Source: Paracoccaceae bacterium
Lineage (GTDB): Bacteria; Pseudomonadota; Alphaproteobacteria; Rhodobacterales; Rhodobacteraceae
Length of the DNA: 6,608 bases
Direction: 5' to 3'
NCBI GenBank assembly: GCA_018222665.1
Contig: JAAEZW010000060.1
Coordinates: 1 to 6,608, forward strand
In this document: positions 1-6,558 of the stretch, piece after piece
Numbering within the stretch: the first letter of the stretch is position 1
Layout of the letters: the number at the start of each line of letters is the position of its first letter
The notes under the pieces: model-generated
What the model was told of the DNA's origin: nothing
Databases searched by the model: none
Seen by the model: only the letters and a program-made list of their open reading frames with translations
Position numbers and translations under genes: made by a program

Positions 1-758
1 GCCCTAAGACGCCCATTTGGATCAACAACCAATTGGCCGATCAACAATCCAGGGGGCAGCACGCCACCATTTCCAGATGTCACGATGCGGTCCCCTGCGC
101 GGACCAAATCAGCATTTTCAATGAAATCGACCAGTGGATCAGATGTGTTGTCGCCCACGATTAGCGCGTTTTCGCGAGATGGCTGGATGACAGCAGGGAT
201 TTGACTATACGGGTCGGTTAACAAAATGACACGTGATGTGCGTTCACCGACACCTGCAATCCGCCCCACAAGGCCCAGTCCGTCCATCGCGGCCCAACCG
301 TTTTGGATGCCATCTTGGCCGCCAACGTTCAGCAGCACGGATTGACGAAAGGGGGAACCACTATCTGCGCGCACAATCCCACTGATCCACGTCAGTTGTG
401 CATCCAGTTGCAGTTTGTTTAAATCCAGCAATCGCGCATTTTCTTGTTCTAATTGCAGTGCTGCTTCTTTCCAGCTTTTCATCTGTTGAAGTTCGCGGCG
501 CAACTGCTGATTTTGATCGTAAAGCGATTGGTAGCTTTGGAAATCTTGGATCACATTTACCGTCCGTGTGAGCGGGGCCATCGCCCATTCACTACTGGGT
601 AAAAAACGATCCATTAACATCACGCGGAAACGCTCGACACGTGGGCTATCAATGCGCCAAACGATGAAAATAACGATCAGAAATAGGACAACAACACCCG
701 CCAATAACTGTTTTAGCGGGGAAAGATAGTCGTCTCTTTGGGGTCGGTTTTGAGCCAA
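1..758 (-). CDS. mreC: Rod shape-determining protein MreC, N-terminal 252 codons (3' end beyond the left edge)
   Basis: MreC is a periplasmic scaffold of the elongasome that dimerises and links cytoplasmic MreB to the wall synthases PBP2/RodA. My translation from position 758 shows the family layout: a short polar cytoplasmic tail (residues 1-15), one membrane segment (about 18-36, core GVVVLFLIVIFIV), a coiled-coil stretch rich in Gln, Glu and Leu (about 65-115), then the start of the beta domain with VLLNVGGQDG (141-150), GLVGRI (162-167), LLTDPYSQIPAVI (179-191) and SGNGGVLPPGLLIGQLV (228-244). The start is TTG: an in-frame TGA lies only three codons upstream, the next in-frame Met (residue 47) would remove the membrane anchor, and a GAGGGGG Shine-Dalgarno sits 4 nt before the TTG. 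It follows mreB after 28 nt, as in most mre operons. The C-terminal end, probably some tens of residues, is missing only because the window stops. Confidence 0.93.
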   Translation of the reverse strand, partial: MAQNRPQRDDYLSPLKQLLAGVVVLFLIVIFIVWRIDSPRVERFRVMLMDRFLPSSEWAMAPLTRTVNVIQDFQSYQSLYDQNQQLRRELQQMKSWKEAALQLEQENARLLDLNKLQLDAQLTWISGIVRADSGSPFRQSVLLNVGGQDGIQNGWAAMDGLGLVGRIAGVGERTSRVILLTDPYSQIPAVIQPSRENALIVGDNTSDPLVDFIENADLVRAGDRIVTSGNGGVLPPGLLIGQLVVDPNGRLR

Positions 759-761
759 ATT

Positions 762-770
762 GCCCCCTCA
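762..770 (-). promoter_or_regulatory. mreC ribosome binding site, fixes a TTG start
   Basis: On the minus strand GAGGGGG (769 down to 763) precedes the TTG start codon at 758 by 4 nt. The Shine-Dalgarno overlaps an in-frame TGA (770-768), so no longer mreC frame is possible and TTG is the only start that keeps the membrane segment. The spacing is slightly short and the start codon is weak, which could limit MreC synthesis relative to MreB; that consequence is inference. Confidence 0.65.
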
Positions 771-786
771 ATCCGAAAACGTTACG

Positions 787-1833
<1,047 letters not shown>

Positions 1834-2016
1834 CTACTCTGCCTTACTGCGTTTAACCGACATGCGATTTGAGTCGATCAATATCCCCTTTTTCATAGTG
1901 TATACGCATAGAGACAGTCAGATAAAAGAGATCGTTTGTCAAAATCCGCGCAAGTTTTGTCATCAGCGTAATATTGCCGCGCTTTATCTTGACTGCTGAC
2001 GTGCATCAAATGATTG

Positions 2017-2038
2017 GATTGTGATATTTAATACAATC
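2017..2038. promoter_or_regulatory. Dyad GATTGT-N10-ACAATC, possible operator
   Basis: A perfect 6-bp inverted repeat, GATTGT (2017-2022) and ACAATC (2033-2038), is separated by 10 bp of A/T-rich sequence. The left arm is preceded by another GATTG (2012-2016), giving a tandem half-site. The right arm overlaps TACAAT, a possible -10 for the plus-strand gene about 220 nt downstream. Half-sites one or two helical turns apart are typical of dimeric regulators such as LysR or GntR types; which regulator, if any, binds here cannot be told from the sequence, and a 6-bp dyad can occur by chance. Confidence 0.3.
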
Positions 2039-2152
2039 GTGACTTCACAATTTAGACTGTCTTTGATCGCGTTTTTTGAAGGTATCGATATCTGGAAGAC
2101 CAATGAGTTTCTCAATATGCAACGCGAATTTGAGAAGGCGGTTGAATACTAA
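2021..2152 (+). pseudogene. Short coding-like stretch of unknown origin, possible gene remnant or small ORF
   Basis: From GTG at 2021 (or GTG 2039, or TTG 2063) to TAA at 2150-2152 there is an open plus-strand frame whose last 29 codons read like real protein: it includes FFEGIDIWKTNEFLNMQREF and ends EKAVEY. No candidate start has a Shine-Dalgarno sequence. The opposite strand is also open through the same stretch (2206 down to 2048, 53 codons, including RLLKFALHIEKLIGLPDIDT, ending QSKL, TGA at 2047-2045) but has no ATG or GTG start. At most one of the two can have been coding. I do not recognise either product. A decayed gene end left by a past rearrangement next to mreB is the simplest reading; chance is the alternative. 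Confidence 0.18.
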
Positions 2153-2244
2153 TCGCCCCTCCTTCGTCGCATTTTGCTGATCTTTGGTCGGCTGGGTTTC
2201 GCACGATTATATCAACATGCTAAAGAGTTTCTAATTATGCGACA

Positions 2245-2250
2245 AAGGAG
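2245..2250 (+). promoter_or_regulatory. Ribosome binding site of the dehydrogenase gene
   Basis: AAGGAG ends 8 nt before the ATG at 2259, a consensus Shine-Dalgarno at normal spacing. It supports the start that gives an N-terminus directly preceding the FAD-binding strand. Confidence 0.85.
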
Positions 2251-2258
2251 TCGGGTTC

Positions 2259-4763
2259 ATGCAAACTCATGTAAAAGCACTGGTTGTCGGCGGTGGCGCC
2301 GTTGGAACATCAATTGCCTATCATTTGGCCAAGGCTGGGTGGAAGGATGTCATGCTTTTGGAGCGGGATGAGTTGACCTCTGGTTCAACCTGGCACGCGG
2401 CAGGGTTGTTGCCGTTGTTTAACATGTCCTATGCGACAACCCACATCCACAAATACTCAGTCGATTTCTACAAAACACTTAAGGAAGAAACCGGTTTGGA
2501 TGCGGGTTTCTTTGTGGTGGGTAACTTGCGTATGGCGCAAACCCAGGAACGCATGGATGAATACATGCTGTATGCCTCAACCGCTGAAACATGTGATGTC
2601 CCATATGAGTGGATGACACCCGCGCAAATTAAAGAGCGTTGGCCATTGGTGCGGACCGAGGATTTGAAAGGTGCGATTTACCACCCAACAGACGGTTACA
2701 TTAACCCAGCCGACGTGACTATGGCGATGGCCAAAGGTGCGCGTCAGCGTGGGGTTATCATTGAACGCAAGTGGCAAGCTGACGCTTATGAATGGACAGG
2801 ATCCGAATGGCGCGTTACGTTCACCAAAATGGTGGAAAAGGGCGGCAACCTTGTCGCATCAGATGAACAGACCGTGATCACAGCGGAACACGTTGTGACA
2901 GCGACTGGCAACCACGCACAGCGGACCGCCAAATTGTTGGGCATTAAAATCCCTGCGATCCCGGTGGAACACCAATTTATCGTAACGGAACCTGATCCTG
3001 CGCTGGTCGCATTTCGCGATGCGGGCAATATCGAACACCCCGTTTTGCGCGATGCCGATGCAAAATGGTACGTCCGTGAAGAGCGTGGCGGTTGGATTTT
3101 GGGCCCATACGAACGCAATGCGCCCGCGCGTTTTGAATATGGTGTGCCAGATAGTTTCCGCGCCGATTTGTTCCCGTTGGATTTGGAGCGGATTGAAGAA
3201 GAATATATGTCCATGATCCACCGCATTCCTTCAACAGAGGAAGTAGGTCTAAAGGACGATTATAACGGTCCAATTTGCTACACACCTGATGGTAACCCAT
3301 TGGTTGGTCCTGCACCTGGTTTGCGCAACATGTGGTTAGCCGAAGGATTTTCATTCGGCATCACCGCAGCGGGGGGCACAGGATATTACCTTGCCCAGAT
3401 GATGGTAGAAGGTGAGGCAGAAATCGACATGGCTTCGCTTGATCCAAAACGCTACGGGTCATGGATGACGACCGAGTATGCAGCGCGCAAGAACGAAGAA
3501 TGTTACGAACATGTCTACATTCTTCACCACCCAGATGAAGAGCGTGAGGCCTGCCGCCCATTGCGCACGGCCCCTGTCTATGATCGTCAAAAGGAACTGG
3601 GCGCTCAATTCGGTTGTGTAAATGGATGGGAACGTCCGAATTACTACGGTCCTGTGGATGCCGCAGACAGCTTTGATCACGATGCGCGCAGTTTCCGCCG
3701 TGGCGGTTGGTGGCAATACGCCAAGGACGAGGCCAACGCGGTTCGTGAAGGTGTTGGTTTGATTGACGCAACCGCGTTCACAAAACATCTGCTAAAGGGC
3801 CCAGGCGCCACACAATTCTTGGATTGGTTCACTTGTAACAAATTGCCAAAGGTCGGTCGTATCAATCTGACTTATGCGCTGACAGGCGCGGGCACAACAC
3901 GTACGGAATATACCATCGTGCGCATCGCAGAGGATGAATATTACCTTGTGTCCGCAGGTGCATGGCAAGCCTATGACAGCGATTATCTGCAAAAAGCGGT
4001 CGAGGATAAGATCCCAGAATTTGGATATATGTCCGTGCAGGATGTCACATCACAATGGGGTGTATTCGCCATCGCAGGTCCAAAGTCGCGCGATGTGTTG
4101 AAAGAGGTGATCAAGGATGCTGATCCTGACACTGCGCTTTCCAATAAACGGTTCCCCTGGCTATCCGCGCGTCAGATTGAATTGGGCATGTGCCCAGTGA
4201 ATGCAATCCGAGTTGCCTATACGGGAGAATTGGGTTGGGAATTGCACCACCCGATCGAAATGCAACGCTATCTTTGGGAATTGTTGATGGAGGCAGGTGC
4301 AAAGCACGACATGAAACTTGTCGGCGCGCGTGCGCAAAACTGGCTGCGTCAGGAAAAATCCTACCGTGCTTTTGGAAACGAATTGGGGCGCGATGCCACA
4401 CCGCTTGAGGCGGATTTGCCACGCTTTATTGACATGAACAAAGAGTTCTATGGCAAGGCCGAGCTTGAGTCGCTTGGGGTTCGCAGCAAATGTATCACCG
4501 TACTGATTGATGGCCCGGATGATGCCGACCCATGGGGGCGCGAAGCACTTTATCTTGAGGATGGAACCCGCGTTGGGCGTTTGACGTCGGGCGGATATTC
4601 GGTGGTCTTCGATCAATCCATCGGCATGGGGTATGTCCGCCCAGATGTCGCGGTTGAGGGGCAAAAGCTTAAGGTGAAAATGCAGGATAAACTATGGGGC
4701 GCCGTCGTCACATGCGACAGCCCATATGATCCCAAAAACGAAGTGATTCGCAAAGACGGATAA
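2259..4763 (+). CDS. Dimethylglycine dehydrogenase-type FAD/tetrahydrofolate oxidoreductase (DAO-GcvT fusion)
   Basis: This cytoplasmic flavoenzyme family oxidatively demethylates N-methylated glycines (dimethylglycine to sarcosine, or sarcosine to glycine) and passes the methylene unit to tetrahydrofolate. The 834-aa chain has a DAO-type FAD domain: Rossmann motif GGGAVG (11-16), ribose-binding Glu35, and STWHAAG (43-49), whose His46 matches the histidine covalently flavinylated in mammalian DMGDH. GPICYTPDGNPLVGP (337-351) and LDPKRYGSWMT (394-404) follow, then a central linker (about 405-470). The aminomethyltransferase (GcvT) domain carries RTEYTIVRI (548-556), AYTGELGWELHHP (653-665), RQEKSYRAFGNELG (697-710) and the C-terminal beta part with GRLTSGGYS (773-781). 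LDPxRYGxW resembles DMGDH more than sarcosine dehydrogenase, but bacteria carry many paralogues, so the substrate is open. Length is normal and all motifs are intact. There is no signal peptide. It stands alone between cell-shape genes and a convergent aldehyde dehydrogenase. Confidence 0.9.
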   Translation: MQTHVKALVVGGGAVGTSIAYHLAKAGWKDVMLLERDELTSGSTWHAAGLLPLFNMSYATTHIHKYSVDFYKTLKEETGLDAGFFVVGNLRMAQTQERMDEYMLYASTAETCDVPYEWMTPAQIKERWPLVRTEDLKGAIYHPTDGYINPADVTMAMAKGARQRGVIIERKWQADAYEWTGSEWRVTFTKMVEKGGNLVASDEQTVITAEHVVTATGNHAQRTAKLLGIKIPAIPVEHQFIVTEPDPALVAFRDAGNIEHPVLRDADAKWYVREERGGWILGPYERNAPARFEYGVPDSFRADLFPLDLERIEEEYMSMIHRIPSTEEVGLKDDYNGPICYTPDGNPLVGPAPGLRNMWLAEGFSFGITAAGGTGYYLAQMMVEGEAEIDMASLDPKRYGSWMTTEYAARKNEECYEHVYILHHPDEEREACRPLRTAPVYDRQKELGAQFGCVNGWERPNYYGPVDAADSFDHDARSFRRGGWWQYAKDEANAVREGVGLIDATAFTKHLLKGPGATQFLDWFTCNKLPKVGRINLTYALTGAGTTRTEYTIVRIAEDEYYLVSAGAWQAYDSDYLQKAVEDKIPEFGYMSVQDVTSQWGVFAIAGPKSRDVLKEVIKDADPDTALSNKRFPWLSARQIELGMCPVNAIRVAYTGELGWELHHPIEMQRYLWELLMEAGAKHDMKLVGARAQNWLRQEKSYRAFGNELGRDATPLEADLPRFIDMNKEFYGKAELESLGVRSKCITVLIDGPDDADPWGREALYLEDGTRVGRLTSGGYSVVFDQSIGMGYVRPDVAVEGQKLKVKMQDKLWGAVVTCDSPYDPKNEVIRKDG

Positions 4764-4769
4764 TTAAAC

Positions 4770-4883
4770 TTAACCTGATTTATCGCACGCAGCATCCAGT
4801 TGCGCGCGAACTTGGGCCAAGGGTTCCAAACATTGTTCAATTTGGGCGAGCAATACAGGTGGGCAATTATCGCGACAAATTTT
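4770..4883 (-). pseudogene. Coding-like minus-strand fragment, possible 3' remnant of a lost gene
   Basis: Between a TGA (4886-4884) and a TAA (4772-4770) on the minus strand there are 37 open codons with protein-like composition, including CRDNCPPVLLAQIEQCLEPL and then AQVRAQLDAACDKSG. The only conventional start inside is TTG at 4853, with no Shine-Dalgarno. The plus-strand frame is open too, but its composition is that of a shadow. The Cys-rich start and Leu/Gln helix-like second half suggest the tail of a small regulator or metal-binding protein, but I do not recognise the family. It lies directly downstream of the terminator of the aldehyde dehydrogenase, so it is probably untranscribed debris. 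Chance remains possible over such a short length. Confidence 0.22.
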
Positions 4884-4892
4884 TCATTTAGG

Positions 4893-4932
4893 TTAAAGAA
4901 GAGAGCGCCAATTTTGGCGCTCTCTTCTTTAA
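4893..4932. terminator. Bidirectional intrinsic terminator, perfect 40-bp palindrome
   Basis: The 17-nt arms 4893-4909 and 4916-4932 are perfectly complementary, with core GAGAGCGCC / GGCGCTCTC flanked by A-rich and T-rich outer parts; the 6-nt centre AATTTT can itself pair, leaving TT. Read on either strand, the hairpin has a GC-rich top and ends in a pyrimidine run (TCTTCTTT on plus, followed by AAAATTTT). It lies between the stop of the plus-strand dehydrogenase (4763) and the stop of the minus-strand aldehyde dehydrogenase (4954), exactly where convergent genes share a terminator. Confidence 0.88.
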
Positions 4933-4953
4933 AATTTTGAAATGGACACTGTC

Positions 4954-6396
4954 TTATGCGTCGGGTGTCCAACCAGAAACGGATTTGATTTCTAGGAAAT
5001 CCTCGATGCCCCAAAGGCCACCTTCACGTCCGTTACCAGATTGTTTCATACCGCCAAAGGGCGCACCCGCACCGCGGGATGTGCCGTTCATTTCCACCAT
5101 GCCAGAGCGCAGGGCGCGGGCCAATCTATTCGCGCGCGTGCCATCCTGTGTCTGAACATAGTTGGTTAGGCCGTAAACCGTATCATTGGCGATTTCGATG
5201 GCCTCTTCCTCGGTATCAAACGGCATCATTGATAAAACCGGGCCAAAGATTTCTTCGCGCATTATGGTCATTTCGTTATTGCAATCGGCAAAAACAGTTG
5301 GGCGAATGAAATAGCCGCGGTTCATGCCCTCGGGGCGTCCTGGGCCGCCCGCGATCAAACGTGCGCCTTCTTCGATGCCCTTTTCGATCATGCCCTGGAT
5401 TTTTTCAAACTGCACGGCGTTTACAACGGGGCCAATATGGCGCCCCTCTTCGCTTGCGGAACCAACGGTGACCTTTGCCGCAGTCTCAGCTGCGATTTCG
5501 ACAGCCTGATCATAGATGTCACGCTGTACCAACATACGCGTCGGCGCATTACAGGATTGGCCAGTGTTGTTCATGCAATGTAGAACGCCACGTTTGACGG
5601 CCTTTTCATCTGCATCGGCAAAGATAATGTTTGCGCCCTTACCCCCCAGTTCAAGGTGAACGCGTTTCAGTGTGTCTGCCGCACTTTTGGAAATCAAACG
5701 ACCCGCGCGTGATGATCCAGTAAAGCTAACCATGTCCACATCTGGATGCGCGCTTAGCTGACTGCCCACACCAACACCGTCCCCGTTTACAAGGTTAAAG
5801 ACGCCTGCTGGGAATCCTGCTTCGTCCATCAATTCGGCGAAAATCAGGGCATTCAGCGGGCTTTCCTCAGATGGTTTCAAAACCATTGTACATCCCGCGA
5901 TTGCCGCCGCACCCACCTTTAGGGTGACTTGGTTCATGGGCCAGTTCCATGGCGTGATCAACGCCGCAACGCCCACTGCCTCATAAATAATGCGGTCGTT
6001 TGGTGCACGATCATTTAGGGGGCGATCAAATTCAAATCCTTTGGCCGCACGGATAAAGTTTTTCAAATGCCATGATCCTGCAGGTGTTTGTTGTCCTGCC
6101 GCCATGTCGATTGGCGCACCCATTTCCATGCTGATCGCCTCGGCCATATCCGCGGCGCGGGTGTTGTAAAGATCCAGTAATTTTTCAACCAATGCGATCC
6201 GATCTTCGACAGGGGTTGCCATCCATGCAGGTAGCGCCGCTTTGGCGGCGGCGACAGCAGCATCTGTATCTGCCTGCCCACCTAGGGAAATTGTGGCACA
6301 GGCCTCTTCTGTTGATGGGTTGATAACCTGATGATCACGCCCGTCCTTTGGGTCCACCCAAGATCCGTTGATGTAAAATTGACGTTTCTCAATCAT
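4954..6396 (-). CDS. NAD(P)-dependent aldehyde dehydrogenase
   Basis: This is a member of the aldehyde dehydrogenase superfamily, which oxidises aldehydes to carboxylates with NAD(P)+. Taking Met at 6396 as residue 1, the 480-aa product starts MIEKRQFYINGSWVDP and contains the full catalytic set: PWNW with Asn151, VLKPSE with Lys174, the nucleotide-binding SFTGS (224-228), LELGGK with general base Glu249, GQSCNAP with nucleophile Cys282, EEIFGPV with Glu382, and PFGGMKQSGNGRE near the C-terminus. Length is normal for a soluble cytoplasmic tetrameric enzyme. The motif set and the end GIEDFLEIKSVSGW recall the CddD/SSP0762-type ALDH group, but this is from memory and the substrate cannot be assigned. 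I chose 6396 rather than ATG 6411 because AAGGAG lies between them, 6 nt before 6396. It is transcribed alone, convergent with the flavin dehydrogenase and divergent from the peroxiredoxin. Confidence 0.95.
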   Translation of the reverse strand: MIEKRQFYINGSWVDPKDGRDHQVINPSTEEACATISLGGQADTDAAVAAAKAALPAWMATPVEDRIALVEKLLDLYNTRAADMAEAISMEMGAPIDMAAGQQTPAGSWHLKNFIRAAKGFEFDRPLNDRAPNDRIIYEAVGVAALITPWNWPMNQVTLKVGAAAIAGCTMVLKPSEESPLNALIFAELMDEAGFPAGVFNLVNGDGVGVGSQLSAHPDVDMVSFTGSSRAGRLISKSAADTLKRVHLELGGKGANIIFADADEKAVKRGVLHCMNNTGQSCNAPTRMLVQRDIYDQAVEIAAETAAKVTVGSASEEGRHIGPVVNAVQFEKIQGMIEKGIEEGARLIAGGPGRPEGMNRGYFIRPTVFADCNNEMTIMREEIFGPVLSMMPFDTEEEAIEIANDTVYGLTNYVQTQDGTRANRLARALRSGMVEMNGTSRGAGAPFGGMKQSGNGREGGLWGIEDFLEIKSVSGWTPDA

Positions 6397-6402
6397 GATA
6401 TG

Positions 6403-6408
6403 CTCCTT
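6403..6408 (-). promoter_or_regulatory. Ribosome binding site that decides the aldehyde dehydrogenase start
   Basis: On the minus strand AAGGAG (6408 down to 6403) is followed by CATATC and then ATG at 6396. The upstream in-frame ATG at 6411 overlaps this Shine-Dalgarno and has no ribosome site of its own, so the longest frame overstates the protein by five residues (MKEHI). Confidence 0.85.
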
Positions 6409-6437
6409 CATCCAGTGGTCGTTTTTGTCGACTCAAG

Positions 6438-6451
6438 AATTTGATCAAATT
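6438..6451. promoter_or_regulatory. 14-bp perfect palindrome AATTTGATCAAATT, likely operator
   Basis: AATTTGATCAAATT is fully self-complementary. It overlaps the downstream half of the predicted minus-strand -10 (6454-6449) and covers the expected transcription start of the aldehyde dehydrogenase gene, the classical place for a repressor. It is too short and loopless to be a terminator. The TTGATCAA core does not have the N4 spacing of an FNR box, so FNR control is not indicated. The binding protein is unknown; MarR, TetR or GntR types are possibilities only. Confidence 0.5.
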
Positions 6452-6476
6452 ATACGCGGCAGAGTGTCACTGTCAT
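6449..6476 (-). promoter_or_regulatory. Sigma-70-type promoter of the aldehyde dehydrogenase
   Basis: On the minus strand ATGACA (-35, 6476-6471, five of six consensus bases) is separated by 16 bp from a perfect TATAAT (-10, 6454-6449). The predicted start near 6442 gives a leader of about 45 nt before the ATG at 6396. This is the best promoter in the window. Confidence 0.65.
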
Positions 6477-6481
6477 ACAGT
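6469..6481. promoter_or_regulatory. Inverted repeat ACTGT-CAT-ACAGT over the -35 box
   Basis: Perfect 5-bp arms ACTGT (6469-6473) and ACAGT (6477-6481) flank CAT. The element covers the -35 hexamer of the predicted aldehyde dehydrogenase promoter (6476-6471) and lies upstream of the divergent peroxiredoxin promoter. It may be a second protein-binding site. With arms this short, chance is a serious alternative. Confidence 0.27.
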
Positions 6482-6524
6482 TAATGCAATAGGCCTGTGT
6501 AACTTATCTACGTGGTCTCATATA

Positions 6525-6530
6525 TATAAT
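6525..6530 (+). promoter_or_regulatory. -10 element for the peroxiredoxin gene
   Basis: A perfect TATAAT follows an alternating TATA run 29 nt before the peroxiredoxin start codon. The -35 position (about 6502-6508, ACTTATC) matches consensus poorly, so an activator may be needed or the true promoter may differ. An 8-bp palindrome, TTCATGAA (6531-6538), lies immediately downstream at the expected transcription start. Confidence 0.45.
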
Positions 6531-6545
6531 TTCATGAATGTATAA

Positions 6546-6551
6546 GAGGAG
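6546..6551 (+). promoter_or_regulatory. Ribosome binding site of the peroxiredoxin gene
   Basis: GAGGAG ends 7 nt before the ATG at 6559, a good Shine-Dalgarno at good spacing, confirming that a real gene begins at the right edge. Confidence 0.8.
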
Positions 6552-6558
6552 CACCTAA

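Larger units (their letters stand above)
1834..2258. other. Divergent intergenic region between mreB and the dehydrogenase
   Basis: These 425 nt separate two divergently transcribed genes and must hold both promoters. For mreB (minus) there is a consensus TTGACA at 1942-1937, but no good -10 lies 16-18 bp downstream of it, so it is only a weak candidate. For the plus gene I see TACAAT at 2032-2037 without a matching -35, and TTGGTC (2184-2189) with TTATAT (2207-2212) at 17 bp, which is also weak. A dyad lies at 2017-2038 and a coding-like stretch at about 2021-2206, described separately. An open frame starting ATG at 1862 and ending at 1999 (plus) lacks a ribosome site and is not called. There is no tRNA-like or terminator-like structure. 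Confidence 0.6.

Noticed and set aside
361..588. 75-codon minus-strand frame within mreC
   Set aside because: It lies in a different frame inside the clear mreC coding sequence and has the composition of a shadow.
1937..1942. Consensus TTGACA on the minus strand as an mreB -35 box
   Set aside because: No acceptable -10 hexamer at 16-18 bp downstream; kept only as a remark, not as a promoter.
1834..2258. tRNA, riboswitch or CtrA-type TTAA-N7-TTAA site in the divergent region
   Set aside because: No cloverleaf or conserved riboswitch core was seen, and the TTAA motifs present are not correctly spaced.
2174..2371. 65-codon plus-strand frame overlapping the dehydrogenase start
   Set aside because: No Shine-Dalgarno, overlaps the real gene in another frame, and the composition is not protein-like.
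4613..5014. 133-codon minus-strand frame across the convergent intergenic region
   Set aside because: It overlaps the ends of both real genes out of frame and reads straight through the terminator palindrome, so it is a shadow.
6438..6451. FNR/Crp-type binding site reading of TTGATCAA
   Set aside because: FNR boxes have TTGAT and ATCAA separated by four bases; here the half-sites are fused, so the match is only superficial.
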